Assembly: GCA_003991915.1 (NCBI GenBank)
Contig: RQTK01000925.1
Coordinates: 4,025 to 68,024, forward strand
DNA from: Elysia chlorotica
Taxonomy: Eukaryota > Mollusca > Gastropoda > Plakobranchidae
Length of the DNA stretch: 64,000 nucleotides
Direction of reading: 5' to 3'
The translations under genes were made by a program, and so were the position numbers. The notes beneath the pieces were generated by a model. It did no database searches. It saw nothing but the letters and a program-made list of their open reading frames with translations, and was not told the DNA's origin. This document shows, piece by piece, positions 9,601 through 19,044 of the stretch (the stretch's first letter is position 1; each line of letters opens with the position of its first letter).

Positions 9601-11405
9601 CCAATTCAACAACCGGGTATTCAAAGAGATGATTTACCATTTTATCATTTTATTCTTCAAATTAAGACAGTTAAGTTCATGATTTCTCACCTTGTGGAAA
9701 GAATGCTGGTCAAATCACACATGATTCACTTTCCTTCACAAATTCGTAAGTTTAAAAAAAAATATATTTAATTTTTATTTGACAATTAGTTAGCCTCTTA
9801 AAGCATGTAAAGATCATTTAAACTGATTTGTGTAGTAACCCAACTTTGTTTAGAAACACTTCCATACATACATGTACCGAGATCGAGGTATAGAGATAAT
9901 AAACAGTACCAGCAATTCTCAGTTTACTATGAATCGTGTAATTTATCTCATCCATCCAGTTTAAATTTTACCCAAGGTCTTGCAAAAACCCAGCAACTTC
10001 CTGTATGTATATCATTGTTATGTTGTTGTTTTTTTCCAGGCTGGGTCTAAACCGTAGCTGCACCACCTTTAAGATACTGACGTTTGATACACACACTATA
10101 TATATACATTCAATACCTTGTACGTGAGAATTACTGGGCAAGCAGACAGTGTGTGTATCCCGTGTCGCACGGGCTTGCCTTGTCGATCACCTTCTACCGT
10201 CTAAACCGTAGCTGCACCATCTTTAAGACATTGACATTTGATACACACACTATATATAAATATATACATTCAATACCTTGTACGTGAGAATTACTGGGCA
10301 AGCAGACAGTGTGTGTATCCCGTGTCGCACGGGCTTGCCTTGTCGATCGCCTCCGACCGTCTGGCACCGATGTCTGGATGGTCGCCACAGTACCGAGAGG
10401 CGTCTCTCTCCGTTCCCCGCCTGGCGACTTTTCCTCCACAGACACGCCAGGTAGGACAAGCCTCTCCAACTTCACTACCGGCAGCGCAGGCTCAAATTTG
10501 ACGCCACCTTCCTGGAAAAGGCAGTGAATGGCGGGTTTCGCCTCAGGCTTTGCTCCATCCAGGACTGGGAGATCCCTCAAGTTGTTTGGACCGCAAAGTT
10601 TAGCAGAATTTTCGCCTGGCACAACTTGCAAACTGGCAAACTCTGGTTTTTCATTTCGAAAGAGGCACCTGAAGTTGGGGAACTTTTGATCTTGTGGTAT
10701 GATGTTTTTCGTGTCTTGGCTTTCCAGATTGATTGAACCTGAAAGTCTTGAACTGTTGTGTAAGCTGAAGTCACATGTGCTGGTTATAGCACCAACCCGG
10801 GCCGCACAACTTTCTGAGGTCGAGTCTGGCATCGTCTCTGTGGGCTCCTTATTACAGTTTTGATCGCTCAGGTTCAAACTGATTCCCTCAGGGCAAGGAA
10901 TGCCTGGATTATTGGAAAGCGAACCCGAGTCTGCACCAGCGGGCAGCGGCTCAAACTTGCTCTTTGTATCATCAAACAATATTGAGGTGACCGGTTTGTC
11001 TTCGCCGCTGGCTGAAACGCTGATGCAGTGCGTATTTTCAAGCTGAGGCTGTTGAGAAAAGGAGCCAATCAGACTTTGGCCTGTACGGCGAGATGGACAG
11101 CTACATGTTCCAGTTTCCTGAGAAGTTGACGTCTCTTTTACCTCATACTGCACGTTCTGTACAACCGGTTGGCCTTTGAAGAAAAACGGCTTGAGCTCAG
11201 TCTTTGATTCCGGCACCCCATCCTGAGACCTCGTCCAATGAGGACATAACGCATCATCAGCGAACGGAACACCACCGGCTGTTTTCTTAGCTTCTGTACA
11301 TTGTTTTCTTTTAATGTCATTATCTTGCTCCATGTTTTTCGATTTATAACCTTTATTCAGAGCCGGGCCCTGTCTGACTCAGCAGTATAAATGTTGATCT
11401 GGCAT
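2346..11405 (-). CDS. C2H2 zinc-finger protein gene, four-exon model
   Basis: Exons in transcript order: A 11405-10277 (ATG at 11333), B 8148-8069, C 7212-7089, D 4353-2346 (stop TAA). Each junction has GT and AG, and phases agree at every step (1, 0, 1). Counting single copies of the two 40-bp duplications in exon D, the reading frame is 3189 nt, or 1062 residues. Exon A is unstructured, B and C are acidic and serine-rich, and D carries about 17 C2H2 or C2HC fingers in two clusters separated from the N-terminus by a KTKNKADG repeat. Such proteins are usually nuclear DNA-binding transcription factors; the target is unknown. A CAG acceptor after a long pyrimidine tract at 11406 implies an upstream non-coding exon, and a short upstream frame begins at 11405. 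No clear poly(A) signal was found below 2346. As assembled, exon D is broken. Joining A to D is inference from phase and context. Confidence 0.7.
2897..2976. repeat. 40-bp tandem duplication in exon D (first)
   Basis: Two adjacent copies of a 40-bp block containing TCCACAAATATGGCACTGAC. The duplication lies in the coding part of the zinc-finger exon and adds 40 bp, which shifts the frame. Removing one copy, together with one copy of the neighbouring 40-bp duplication, restores one continuous finger protein. It could be a real allele or an assembly error. Confidence 0.9.
2991..3070. repeat. 40-bp tandem duplication in exon D (second)
   Basis: Two adjacent identical copies of a 40-bp block containing GAGAGCCCCCCTGGTGTAGA. 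The block encodes finger residues FYTRGALQMH; reading the second copy leads into a stop at about 2975. It is a separate event from the 2897-2976 duplication but has the same unit length. Confidence 0.9.
3149..3244. repeat. 48-bp in-frame tandem duplication in exon D
   Basis: Two adjacent copies of a 48-bp block, offset from 3151 to 3199. Because 48 is a multiple of three, the frame holds and the protein carries ARHAQPRFTCDMCAKR-like text twice before the finger CDMCAKSF. The duplicated piece is half a finger and a linker, so the extra copy is unlikely to fold as a complete finger. Confidence 0.9.
3804..4030. repeat. 24-bp coding minisatellite (KTKNKADG array)
   Basis: Nine copies of a 24-bp unit in frame in exon D of the zinc-finger gene, encoding KTKNKADG with variants KTENKADG and KTKNKADD. 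The result is a highly charged, probably extended linker ahead of the main finger cluster. The unit length keeps the frame whatever the copy number, so the linker can lengthen or shorten without harm. Confidence 0.9.
4353..5735 (-). repeat. Minisatellite of tandem 3' splice sites, about 20 copies
   Basis: Twenty copies of a unit centred on the plus-strand motif TCTGACATGAAACAAGG, spaced mostly 65, 68 or 71 bp with a variable (GTA)n between copies. On the minus strand each unit reads as a pyrimidine-rich tract (CCTCTCTCCCC, then AAACCTTGTTTCATGTCAG) followed by A(C/T)GCAC. The copy nearest the zinc-finger exon supplies the acceptor used in my model of exon D. The array is therefore best read as repeated duplication of that exon's intron end. 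It has no stop in any minus-strand frame. Two further diverged copies lie at about 6559-6620 and 6694-6745. Confidence 0.85.
5737..6388. mobile_element. Foldback-like element with about 88-bp inverted ends
   Basis: The left end (about 5737-5823) and right end (about 6300-6388) are near-perfect reverse complements. The left arm contains CGCACAACTTAGCAACTGAG and the right arm contains CTCAGTTGCTAAGTTGTGCG. A second, inner inverted pair is seen at about 5832-5905 and 5975-6036 (ATGAAGATGGTGCATGGGGG against its complement). The middle (6040-6290) is unique sequence with no coding capacity that I recognise. It sits in the intron between exons C and D and abuts TAG/TTA triplet tracts on both sides. 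It could be a non-autonomous foldback DNA element, or an inverted partial copy of a retroelement end; no transposase is present. Confidence 0.6.
6500..6815. repeat. TAG triplet tracts with two stray minisatellite units
   Basis: Imperfect (TAG)n tracts at about 6503-6560, 6618-6700 and 6752-6810, with AGC variants in the last. Between them are two copies of the unit that makes up the 4353-5735 array, at about 6559-6620 and 6694-6745. The second has lost the AG of the acceptor-like motif. These are probably relics of an older, longer array later split by the foldback element. Confidence 0.75.
6815..7053 (-). mobile_element. tRNA-derived SINE, type 1 head, complete
   Basis: Reading the minus strand, the element begins with a G-run and GCGCGGTGG head, has an A-box-like region, then the B box GGTTCGAGTCC, then the shared body with GGTCGGTGTCA, GAGACAGGAGTCATGG, TGTGGCAGCTCA and CAATGTAGCCTATATAGTGC, and ends in a GGTTAAACT tail. 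It lies in the zinc-finger gene's C-D intron, directly beyond exon C. Confidence 0.8.
7089..7212 (-). CDS. Zinc-finger gene exon C (acidic/Ser-rich)
   Basis: A 124-bp exon between the acceptor CACCGTCCCCAG and a donor CTG|GTACTC. It starts in phase 0, as exon B requires, and ends in phase 1, as exon D requires. The peptide begins ESEFVVSDGLSDSEGSGSS and continues acidic and serine-rich, matching the character of exon B; runs like this are common phosphorylation sites or acidic activation regions. The donor is weaker than that of exon B. A SINE (6815-7053) lies immediately downstream. Confidence 0.55.
7325..7962. repeat. 34-bp minisatellite, about 19 copies
   Basis: A near-regular array with a constant core CTCTTAGATTGAGGCACAAA and a 9-base variable end that falls into two classes, one like TGTAGCATT and one like CACACAAAT. 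The classes come in blocks, with class 1 dominant at the start and class 2 later. The array lies in the zinc-finger gene's B-C intron. It is not a CRISPR array: the variable part is short and two-state, and the host is a eukaryote. Confidence 0.9.
8069..8148 (-). CDS. Zinc-finger gene exon B (acidic/Ser-rich)
   Basis: An 80-bp exon between the acceptor TTTTTTCACCAG and the donor GAT|GTGAGT. It enters in the phase left by exon A and leaves in phase 0. It encodes an acidic serine/glutamine peptide including AESLGSDEESDVNQDSD. The strong splice signals and matching phase on both sides argue for a real exon even though the peptide has no recognisable family. The identity of the gene it belongs to is inferred from exon order. 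Confidence 0.6.
8246..8491 (-). mobile_element. tRNA-derived SINE, type 1 head, complete
   Basis: Minus-orientation copy with the full order head, B box (GGTTCGAACC), shared body and GTTAAACTAA tail. The head begins GGGCGGGGCGGTGGCCCTGGG on the minus strand. It lies in the zinc-finger gene's A-B intron, just upstream of exon B. Confidence 0.8.
8740..9016. repeat. 89-bp tandem repeat, about three copies
   Basis: The motif ATACCGTCATCATAAATTAC recurs at 8774, 8863 and 8952, exactly 89 bp apart. Copies are nearly identical and include CAATTCCTATGAATTG, a short palindrome. The array ends abruptly at about 9016, followed by GC-rich unique sequence. It lies in the zinc-finger gene's A-B intron and has no coding content. 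Confidence 0.88.
9361..9606 (+). mobile_element. tRNA-derived SINE, type 1 head, complete with target duplication
   Basis: Plus-orientation copy: GGGGGGCGCGGTGGCCCTGG head with A-box-like TGGCCCTGGGGTAG, B box GAGTTCGAATCC, body with GTGTCAGTTTAGTGTGACC and CACAATATAGCCTAGATATAG, and GTTAAACC end. The flanks carry a short direct repeat, GTATTCAA, at 9354 and 9617, as expected for LINE-driven insertion. It lies in the zinc-finger gene's A-B intron. Confidence 0.85.
10045..10361. repeat. Tandem duplication covering the exon A splice donor
   Basis: Two adjacent copies of about 155 bp, 10045-10198 and 10199-10361, both holding CAATACCTTGTACGTGAGAA and GCAAGCAGACAGTGTGTGTA. On the minus strand the 10199-10361 copy includes the end of exon A and its donor AAG|GTATTG. 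The other copy carries the same donor at 10117. The first part of the duplicated unit is therefore coding and the second part intronic. Confidence 0.85.
10277..11405 (-). CDS. Zinc-finger gene exon A (N-terminal, disordered)
   Basis: The exon starts after a minus-strand acceptor (pyrimidine run then CAG at 11408-11406). Translation from ATG at 11333 gives 352 residues before a donor AAG|GTATTG at 10277, ending in phase 1. The protein is rich in Ser, Pro, Gly and Glu and has no recognised domain. Three short segments repeat a loose pattern of Leu-Phe, about five residues, then KFEP or a variant: LFDDTKSKFEPL, LFRNEKPEFASL and LFQEGGVKFEPAL. A basic stretch, GRRRSTRQARATR, comes just before the donor. 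Read past the donor, the frame stays open only to 10194. The end of this exon lies inside a tandem duplication (see 10045-10361). Confidence 0.65.
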
Positions 11406-11539
11406 CTGCAAGTGAGGAAAAAAAAAAAAACAATTACAGAGAGGTACACAGACTCAGACATATATGTGATATATATACGACACAGAGGTAAAAATTTGCA
11501 TTTATGTACGCGATTATTGTTAGTGAGGTACTGGTACAA

Positions 11540-12024
11540 TTATTACTTTCATATAAATAAACTTTGATGGTAAATTAAAAAATAATCCTTAGATACAAAC
11601 AAAAGCTGAGGTACCCCTTCATATGAACAGGTTCATTACAGCGGAATTGTATGTAGCCGATTCTTTTTTTAAAGAGGAACTTTTACATCCCCTGCCATCA
11701 GTTAATTAATACATTTTTTCTTCCTCCTTTTTTTTTATTAAATGAAATTATCTTTTCTCTTCTTTTTTTAAATTCCTTTCTTTCTCTTTCTTTTTTTTCT
11801 TCTTTCTTCTTTTCATTCCTCCTTTTTTATTTTATTATTATTATTAATTTTCTCCTTCTCTCTCTCTCCTTTCTTTTTTTTTTCTTTCTTATGAATATAT
11901 TCTGAATGAATACATTCCTCCTTATAATACAACAACAATTATATCTAGACAGCTACGCTACTGCTGCTGCTACTGATGGACAGATTTTACCCCTTGAAGC
12001 ACATGAATTGAAATTCTTTATCGA
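11540..12024. other. Gene-free pyrimidine-rich stretch upstream of the zinc-finger gene
   Basis: Holds a long CT/T-rich tract at about 11660-11890 and short triplet runs, and would include the upstream promoter or first non-coding exon of the minus-strand zinc-finger gene if these lie near. I see no definable promoter motif and no coding region. Confidence 0.4.
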
Positions 12025-12282
12025 GTTTAACGTCTCTTAGGTTCCTATATACGGCGACGGGCTCTAAGACTTATGTCTGACAATTTTATGTGCTGCCACA
12101 CATGAGACAGGGCGGGGATACCATGACTCCTGTCTCAGCAGGTCACATTATATTGACACCGACCCAACCAGTTACAGGGGACGAATATCAGACAAAAAAA
12201 AATCTGCCGATCGTGGGATTGGATATGCGAGCCTCCTGATCTGAAGACCAACGCCCAACCATATGAGCCAATACGCCCCCCG
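12025..12282 (-). mobile_element. tRNA-derived SINE with type 2 head
   Basis: On the minus strand the head reads GGGGGGCGTATTGGCTCATA, followed by GTTGGTCTTCAGATCAGGAG and CCCACGATCGG, quite unlike the type 1 head. It then joins the same body as the type 1 elements: TTGGGTCGGTGTCA, GAGACAGGAGTCATGG, TGTGGCAGCACATAAAATTG. This shows that the body is shared by elements with different tRNA-like heads. Confidence 0.75.
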
Positions 12283-14420
12283 TGGTGGTGCGGTGGAACT
12301 GTTAGGAATGGCAAAATAAAGGTGCTGGATTTGATATTAGATCTACAACTAGATCTATTTACCCTTTAATTAGTTAAGCCTAGATTGTAGATCTAAATCG
12401 ACTGCCAAGATTTTAGATCGCAAAAGATTGCCTTAAAGTAAGCCTAGTGTTTAGATCTAGATAGATTGTAGTCCAGCGGTAGAGGCAGTGCGTGGAACTG
12501 ACGAACTGGTAGGGGCCTAGCAATGCCATTAGAACGTTCGGTAGTCTATGGCGCTCTGACTTATAATTAAAAACTTCGTTCTTGACGATGGACAACGAAT
12601 AGATCTAACCACGCCTAGATCTAGTTATATAATATAAAAATTCGAAAGCGATTCGAAAGCGAACTATTTTTATTCTAAATTATAATAATTTATATGAAAA
12701 AAATAAATCAACAAAAAAAAGACCAGGTGCATCTAGCACTTAGCACATAAACATCATTTAACAGTGCATTGGTATCACTGTATCTATAGTGCCTATCTAT
12801 AGGCCTGTAGATCTATAGCGAAATAAACACACAAATGAGAAAAAACACTAGCCCTATATATACTCGGTAATAAATATAATTAGAACCGAACACTGTCTGG
12901 TTGAGTAGAACTCTATCCAAACAGAGCAATTTTCAGGGATGCCACCTGCCCCTGTCAAAACTTACCGAACTTAGATAGAGGGGAGCAAGGAGGAGGGAGA
13001 CTAGATCTAGAGGGGAGCAAGGAGGCTAGATAGATCTCGACGTATCTAGATTTATTTTTGTTTGTTAAAGCTAGCAGACTAGAGCGCCTGATTATTTTCG
13101 CTTACAAGTTAAATATAAGCTAAGAACATTTTGGCAAAAGAATTAAAGTCTAGATCTAGATCTAGAGTTTCTAGTATGAAAGTTATTCGATTTTCCCTCT
13201 TTGCAATGTAGCTGTCCCAGTCAGTGAGTGTGCCATCTAAAACTTCAAGTCCTATTCCTCTCTCCCACCACGAAATTCCTTATAGATTAATTGACTCTAG
13301 GCCTAGATCTAGATAAACTCTAAAGCTCTTTAACATAATGAAATGTCTTCAATCTCACATTAAGACCTCGGTTAAACTTGTACATAAAATGTGGGGAATA
13401 CTGGGGAAGAGCGCGTTTTGCCGCGAAAGAAGACCTGTTGTTTTTGTTGTGGGCTTTCTTGATCTCTCTTTGAATAGAGAGCAAAATTATTCTACTCTTC
13501 CTACTCTTTTTAGTAGGAGATGGCTTCTACTATAGAACTCTGCTTCTCGTAAACGTATCCCATTCTATAGTAATTTTTTTGAAAGATCTAATTCTCTTTG
13601 GCCCATCTTAAAACTTTAAAAAGTTCCAAAAGTCTTACAGAATGTTATGTCAGATATTTGGATCGTTAACCCCTGGAAGAGGTACTGTGAGAATAGGCAT
13701 TCTCGATCCCCAAAAATGTTTATTCAGTGATCAAATAATTATAACCAAAAAGGCCCATACTACTGCTCATAAAAGTAATTCACAAAAAAAAAAAGAATTA
13801 AAAAAATAAAAACAAAATCGAAACGGATGATTTTCGAGAAGATCTGCGGGTTTTCGCCGGCACAGTCTGTAGATCTAGCCCTCTGCCGTCTGGGCCTGCA
13901 GCCTAGTGCAAGGCGCCGAGGTCGGCAGTTAGTCTCGCTAGCAGTTATATAGGCCTTCTAATTAATCACAAAGATCTAATTACATAGGCCTAGATCTTAG
14001 CTCACGTACTAGCAACATCATAAACAATACAATGTTAACAATTCCTTTTGAAGGATGTTAACCCTGAACTTTCTAAAACTAACAAGTACATCTGGCTTGG
14101 TTGATCACATAATTGCCAGGTGACAGTAAAAGGGTTTTTATATGTTTTGGCGCTTAAAAAAAAAAAAAGAACACCTGAAAAGTTAGGGCTGTACGTAACA
14201 TAATTAAGCCTCAATGTAGTCCTATAACCATGATGTAAATTACTACAATTATTATTTTGATGATTACCATATTTGTGCGGTTTGAACTTGATCATTATTT
14301 GACACAACTGCAGGGAGAGAATGTTCAATGTGAAGCCACATTAGAGGCCTACATGTATTGACGCCACAGAAAAGAAGACTTTCCTGACTACAGTAACAAT
14401 AATAAGGAAGGGAGGGGGGA
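12283..14420. other. AT-rich intergenic sequence without a recognised gene
   Basis: No coding region recognised. The text is full of AGATCTAGAT-type words, which recur in this genome. A single unit at about 13937-13999 matches the 71-bp repeat that forms an array at 20.1-20.5 kb. Short open readings near 12413, 13338 and 14035 have no family features and are regarded as chance. Confidence 0.5.
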
Positions 14421-14421
14421 G

Positions 14422-14940
14422 GGGGGGCGTACTGGCTCATGTGGTGGAGCGTTAGTCTCCAGATCGGAGGTCAGAGGTTCACATCCCACGATCGGCACAT
14501 TCATTTGTCCATCCCACGATCGGCACATTCATTTGTCCAAAGTCGTCCCCTGTAACTGGTTGAGTCGGTGTCAGTATAATGTGGTCGAATGAGACAGGTT
14601 TGGTTGGGTTGGGTTTGGTTTAACGTCCAACAGCAGCACTATATAGTGGACGGGCCCCAAGACAGACGTCTGACAATTTTATGTGCTGCCACACACAAGA
14701 CAGGGCGGGGATACCATGACTCGCGTCTCAGCCGGTCACATTATACTGACACCGACCCAAGCAGTAGGGAACGCACCAGCCAGGATTCGGGACCTTTTGC
14801 GTCGGAAGTCGATGTTCTACCCCTAGACCACCGTCCTGTCTCGTGTGTAGCTGCACATAAAATTGTCAGACATCAATCTTGGTATCAGTTCACAATTTAT
14901 CCTTTATATAAATTAGAGTGCTAATGTCAGACGCTAAACC
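14422..14940 (+). mobile_element. Type 2 SINE interrupted by a type 1 SINE (copy A)
   Basis: A plus-strand type 2 head (GGGGGCGTACTGGCTCATGT, then CACATCCCACGATCGG) leads into the shared body up to GAATGAGACAGG. There a minus-oriented type 1 SINE (about 14599-14834) interrupts it. The body resumes with CCTGTCTCGTGTGTAGCTGC and runs to GTCAGACGCTAAACC. A 27-bp tandem duplication within the head (around 14493-14540) is present only in this copy. The inner element keeps its tail, body, B box (GATTCGGGACC-like) and head. Confidence 0.8.
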
Positions 14941-16060
14941 TACTACACTGCAACGACGACACAAAGCTTACAAATAAATAAATAATATTATATTTATTTG
15001 TAGGACATATATATATATACATATATATTCGGTACAGTTCTGATTCTACCTCAGTTAAACCTAGGCAGAGAACCTTTAAAAGCTTAACGAGTTGTTTTAA
15101 TAAACTTGGCGAGGAAAGGGAGCACGAGAGAGATGAGGAGGAAATATATTGCAGAAGAGAAGACAACTGAGAGATGGAGTGAGAGGTAACAAGGAAAGAT
15201 CGGGAGAGACAAAATAAGTAAAATCAGGAGCCGCGCAAAACGTGAAGAGGACAATTGCAATTAATTTAAATAAAAACATAACAAAACCAAAACAATCATA
15301 TCAATACTTTATTGCTGTAGGGAAAGTTTTTGCTTGAAACATTAAACATAAGAGTCTGTGTATTAAAACAAAAATTATGTTTAATTGTATTATCATTTTG
15401 CACAATATAATTCAAATATCACACTTTTAGTAAAGACATGTTACATTGCTGAATCAAGAACTGCATAATGCACATGTGCATGTATGTATATATATATATA
15501 TATATGTTATTTTTTTTTCTAAAGACATTCTCATAAATGCTATTAATGAAGAACATTTCAACCGCATACAGTAATATAAAGAAATGCACCGAGCCTTGGT
15601 AAAAACATGACTCAACTATTAACCAGGGTTGATCACAACAGAGAAATCCTACCCGATACCATATTATTGATATAATTATACAAACGGTGGAAGAAGATAC
15701 ATTGTTTTTTTTTAAATTTTACTTTTAGTGAACATACACCCCTATAGCAGAGCAGCTTTACCATCATCCGTACCGTGGTAGATACACTGCTCTCCGTCTC
15801 AGAATCTTAGACTTGACTTTTAGTTACAAAGAAATATGACTATTGCAGTATTGGGTAAGAACATCACGAGTCAAACAAACTGCCTAAGATTTTATAGTCT
15901 GCCCGTGACTCGACCACCAGCCCGAGAGTCTTACAGGTACATGAGGGGGGAGAGAGACATAGAGAGAGAGAGAGAGAGAGTAAAGAGAGAGAGAGAGAAA
16001 GAAAGAGAGAAAGGGAGAGCGTTAGAGAGAGAAAGAGACAGAGAGAGAGAGAGGGAGAAG

Positions 16061-16523
16061 CGTTAGTCTCCAGATCGGAGGTCAGAGGTTCACATCCCAC
16101 GATCGGCACATTCATTTGTCCAAAGTCGTCCCCTGTAACTGGTTGAGTCGGTGTCAGTATAATGTGGTCGAATGAGACGGGTTTGGTTGGGTTGGGTTTG
16201 GTTTAACGTCCAACAGCAGCACTATATAGTGGACTGGCCCCAAGACAGACGTCTGACAATTTTATGTGCTGCCACACACGAGACAGGGCTGGGATACCAT
16301 GACTCGCGTCTCAGCCGGTCACATTATACTGACGCCGACCCAAGCAGTAGGGAACGCACCAGCCAGGATTCGGGACCTTTTGCGTCGGAAGTCGATGTTC
16401 TACCCCTAGACCACCGTCCTGTCTCGTGTGTAGCTGCACATAAAATTGTCAGACATCAATCTTGGTATCAGTTCACAATGTATCCTTTATATAAATTATA
16501 GTGCTGACGTCAGACGCTAAACC
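16061..16523 (+). mobile_element. Type 2 SINE interrupted by a type 1 SINE (copy B)
   Basis: Same nested structure as at 14422-14940: outer type 2 element from the head at 16061 to GTCAGACGCTAAACC at 16523, with a minus-oriented type 1 element at about 16181-16418 at exactly the same internal site. The shared insertion site shows that nesting happened before the 1.6-kb segment was duplicated. The first few bases of the head are missing because the duplication joint falls inside it. Confidence 0.8.
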
Positions 16524-17524
16524 TACTAAACTGCAACTCCGACACAAAGCTTACAAATAAATAAATAATATTATATTTATTTGTAGGACATATATATATA
16601 TACATATATATTCGGTACAGTTCTGATTCTACCTCAGACAAACCCAAACTGAGAACCTTAAGCTTAACGAGTTGTTATAATAAACTTGGCGAGCAAAGGA
16701 AGCACGAGAGAGATGAGGAGGAAATATATTGTAGAAGAGAAGACAACTCAGAGATGGAGTGAGAGGTAAGAAGGAAAGAACGGGAGAGACAAAATAAGTA
16801 AAATCAGGAGCCGCGCAAAACGTGAAAAGGACAATTGCATTTAATTTAAATAAAAACATCACAAAACCAAAACAATCATATCAATACTTTATTGCTGTAG
16901 GGAAAGTTTTTGCTTGGAACATTACACACAAGAGTCTGTGTATTAAAACAAAAATCATTTTTAATTGTATTATCATTTTGCACAATATAATTCAAATATC
17001 ACACTTTTAGTAAAGACATGTTACATTGCTGAATCACGAACTGCATAATGCACATGTGCATGTATATATATATATAAAGTTTTTTTTTTTTCTAAGGCAT
17101 TCTCATAAATGCTATTAATGAAGAACATTTCAACCGCATACAGTAATATAAAGTAATGCAACGAGCCTTGGTAAAAACATGACCCAACTATTAACCAGGG
17201 TTGATCACAACAGAGAAATCCTACCCGATACCATATTATTGATATAATTATACAAACGGTGGAAGAAGATACATTGTTTTTTTAATTTTACTTTTAGTGA
17301 ACATACAGCCCTATAGCAGAGCAGCTTTACCATCATCCGTACCGTGGTAGATACACTGCTCTCCGTCTAAGAATCTTAGACTTGACTTTTAGTTACAAAG
17401 AAATATGACTATTGCAGTATTAAGTAAGAACATCACGAGTCAAACAAACTGTCTAAGACTTTATAGTCTGCCCGTGACTCGACCACCAGCCCGAGAGTCT
17501 TACAGGTACATGAGGGGGGAGAGA

Positions 17525-17830
<306 letters not shown>

Positions 17831-18060
17831 ACAAACTAAGTTCACTTTTTATATTTCTTACCGGCCATAAAAAAATAACTTTATAAATAAAAAACGGCGC
17901 TCAACTCTAGCGGGAGAACTGACAGAGACGCAGTTTCAGACATCATTCCGTGAGGTCCGTCCGCAAAACTTAGTGCGCGACTCACGTCTGTGGCCCACTG
18001 TGTGTTTGGTGAGATACACCCATACAGCCGTTCTTAATGAAAGCACTCTTCTCTCCCGAC

Positions 18061-18084
18061 GCACACACACACACACACACACAC
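18061..18084. repeat. CA microsatellite
   Basis: A (CA)n run of about 12 units, in a gene-free stretch between the 1.6-kb duplication and the G-rich repeats. Confidence 0.9.
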
Positions 18085-18289
18085 TTGCTACATGTATAAA
18101 CATTCCAAAAATATGAAAACATTTCTTTGTACAAGCATTTGAAACAAAGGTATAAATCTACTCTATCTTATAGTTGAAAACAATTATGATACCCTTAGTT
18201 ATACGTGGCACACTCAACGTTTTTTACACGGCTGTATACGTTTTGACATATTATACTAGAGCTTTGTCAATATCTTCAATAAGGAGGGA

Positions 18290-18545
18290 TCACAGTGACG
18301 GGGAGGGAAGGGGTCAAGGTGAGGTGAGGGAAGGAGTCAAGGTGAGGGAAGGGGTCAAGGTGAGGAGAGTGAAGGGGTCAAGGTGAGGTGAGGGAAGGGG
18401 TCACGGTGACGGGGAGGGAAGGGGTCAAGGTGAGGAGAGTGAAGGGGTCAAGGTCAGGTGAGGGAAGGGGTCACGGTGAGGAGAGTTAAGGGAGAAAGAG
18501 AGAAAAAAAAGCTGAGTCAAGGTGAGGGAAGGGGTCAAGGTGAAT
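18290..18545. repeat. G-rich imperfect tandem repeat, 18-20 bp unit
   Basis: Many imperfect copies of GTGAGGGAAGGGGTCAAG and variants with GGAGAGTGAAGG or GACGGGGAGG. The unit length varies between about 17 and 24 bp. The run is strongly purine-skewed on the plus strand and has several G4-like groupings. No coding meaning is likely. Confidence 0.8.
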
Positions 18546-18616
18546 TAATATATAAAAGCAAAACCATAATGTTCAAATATGCGCACTGTCTCAGGGCCCG
18601 ATGGAAGTTCAAAACT

Positions 18617-18748
18617 GAGCGCGAAGACAGCCCACCTGGAGCGCGAAGACAGCCCACCTGGAGCGCGAAGACAGCCCACCTGGAGCGCGAAGACAGCCCA
18701 CCTGGAGCGCGAAGACAGCCCACCTGGAGCGCGAAGACAGCCCACCTG
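18617..18748. repeat. 22-bp minisatellite, six perfect copies
   Basis: Six copies of a 22-bp unit beginning GAGCGCGAAGACAGCCCACC, at 18617, 18639, 18661, 18683, 18705 and 18727. Because 22 is not a multiple of three, the same repeating peptide appears in every frame, so the open readings across it are not evidence of a gene. Confidence 0.95.
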
Positions 18749-18856
18749 GGCCAGCTTGACCTGTAGGGCCGTTTCACAAAGGTGTGGCCGTCACGCAGCC
18801 TCTATGTAAAACTGCAACAGCAAAACAACAGAGCAAGACAGGCAAGCTTCACAACT

Positions 18857-18970
18857 GAGGTGAGTTGGTTTTCCGTTAGACCTCAGCGCGTGGAAAGGTC
18901 CCCAAGATTGACGCCTGCCAAGGTAGACCCGGGCTCCTGTCTCAGCTGGTCACATGATACCGACACCGTT
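18857..18970 (-). mobile_element. Decayed SINE body, minus orientation
   Basis: The minus strand keeps GTGTCGGTATCATGTGACC and CTGAGACAGGAGCC, and then a rough GTCAATCTTGGGGACC, in the order of the shared SINE body. Both the head and the tail are poor. An old partial copy. Confidence 0.5.
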
Positions 18971-19044
18971 ATATCCGTATACAGCTATTACTTATAGCAT
19001 TCCTTTCTTCAGGAAAACCTTGGTGACATGAAACTTTTCAAAAG

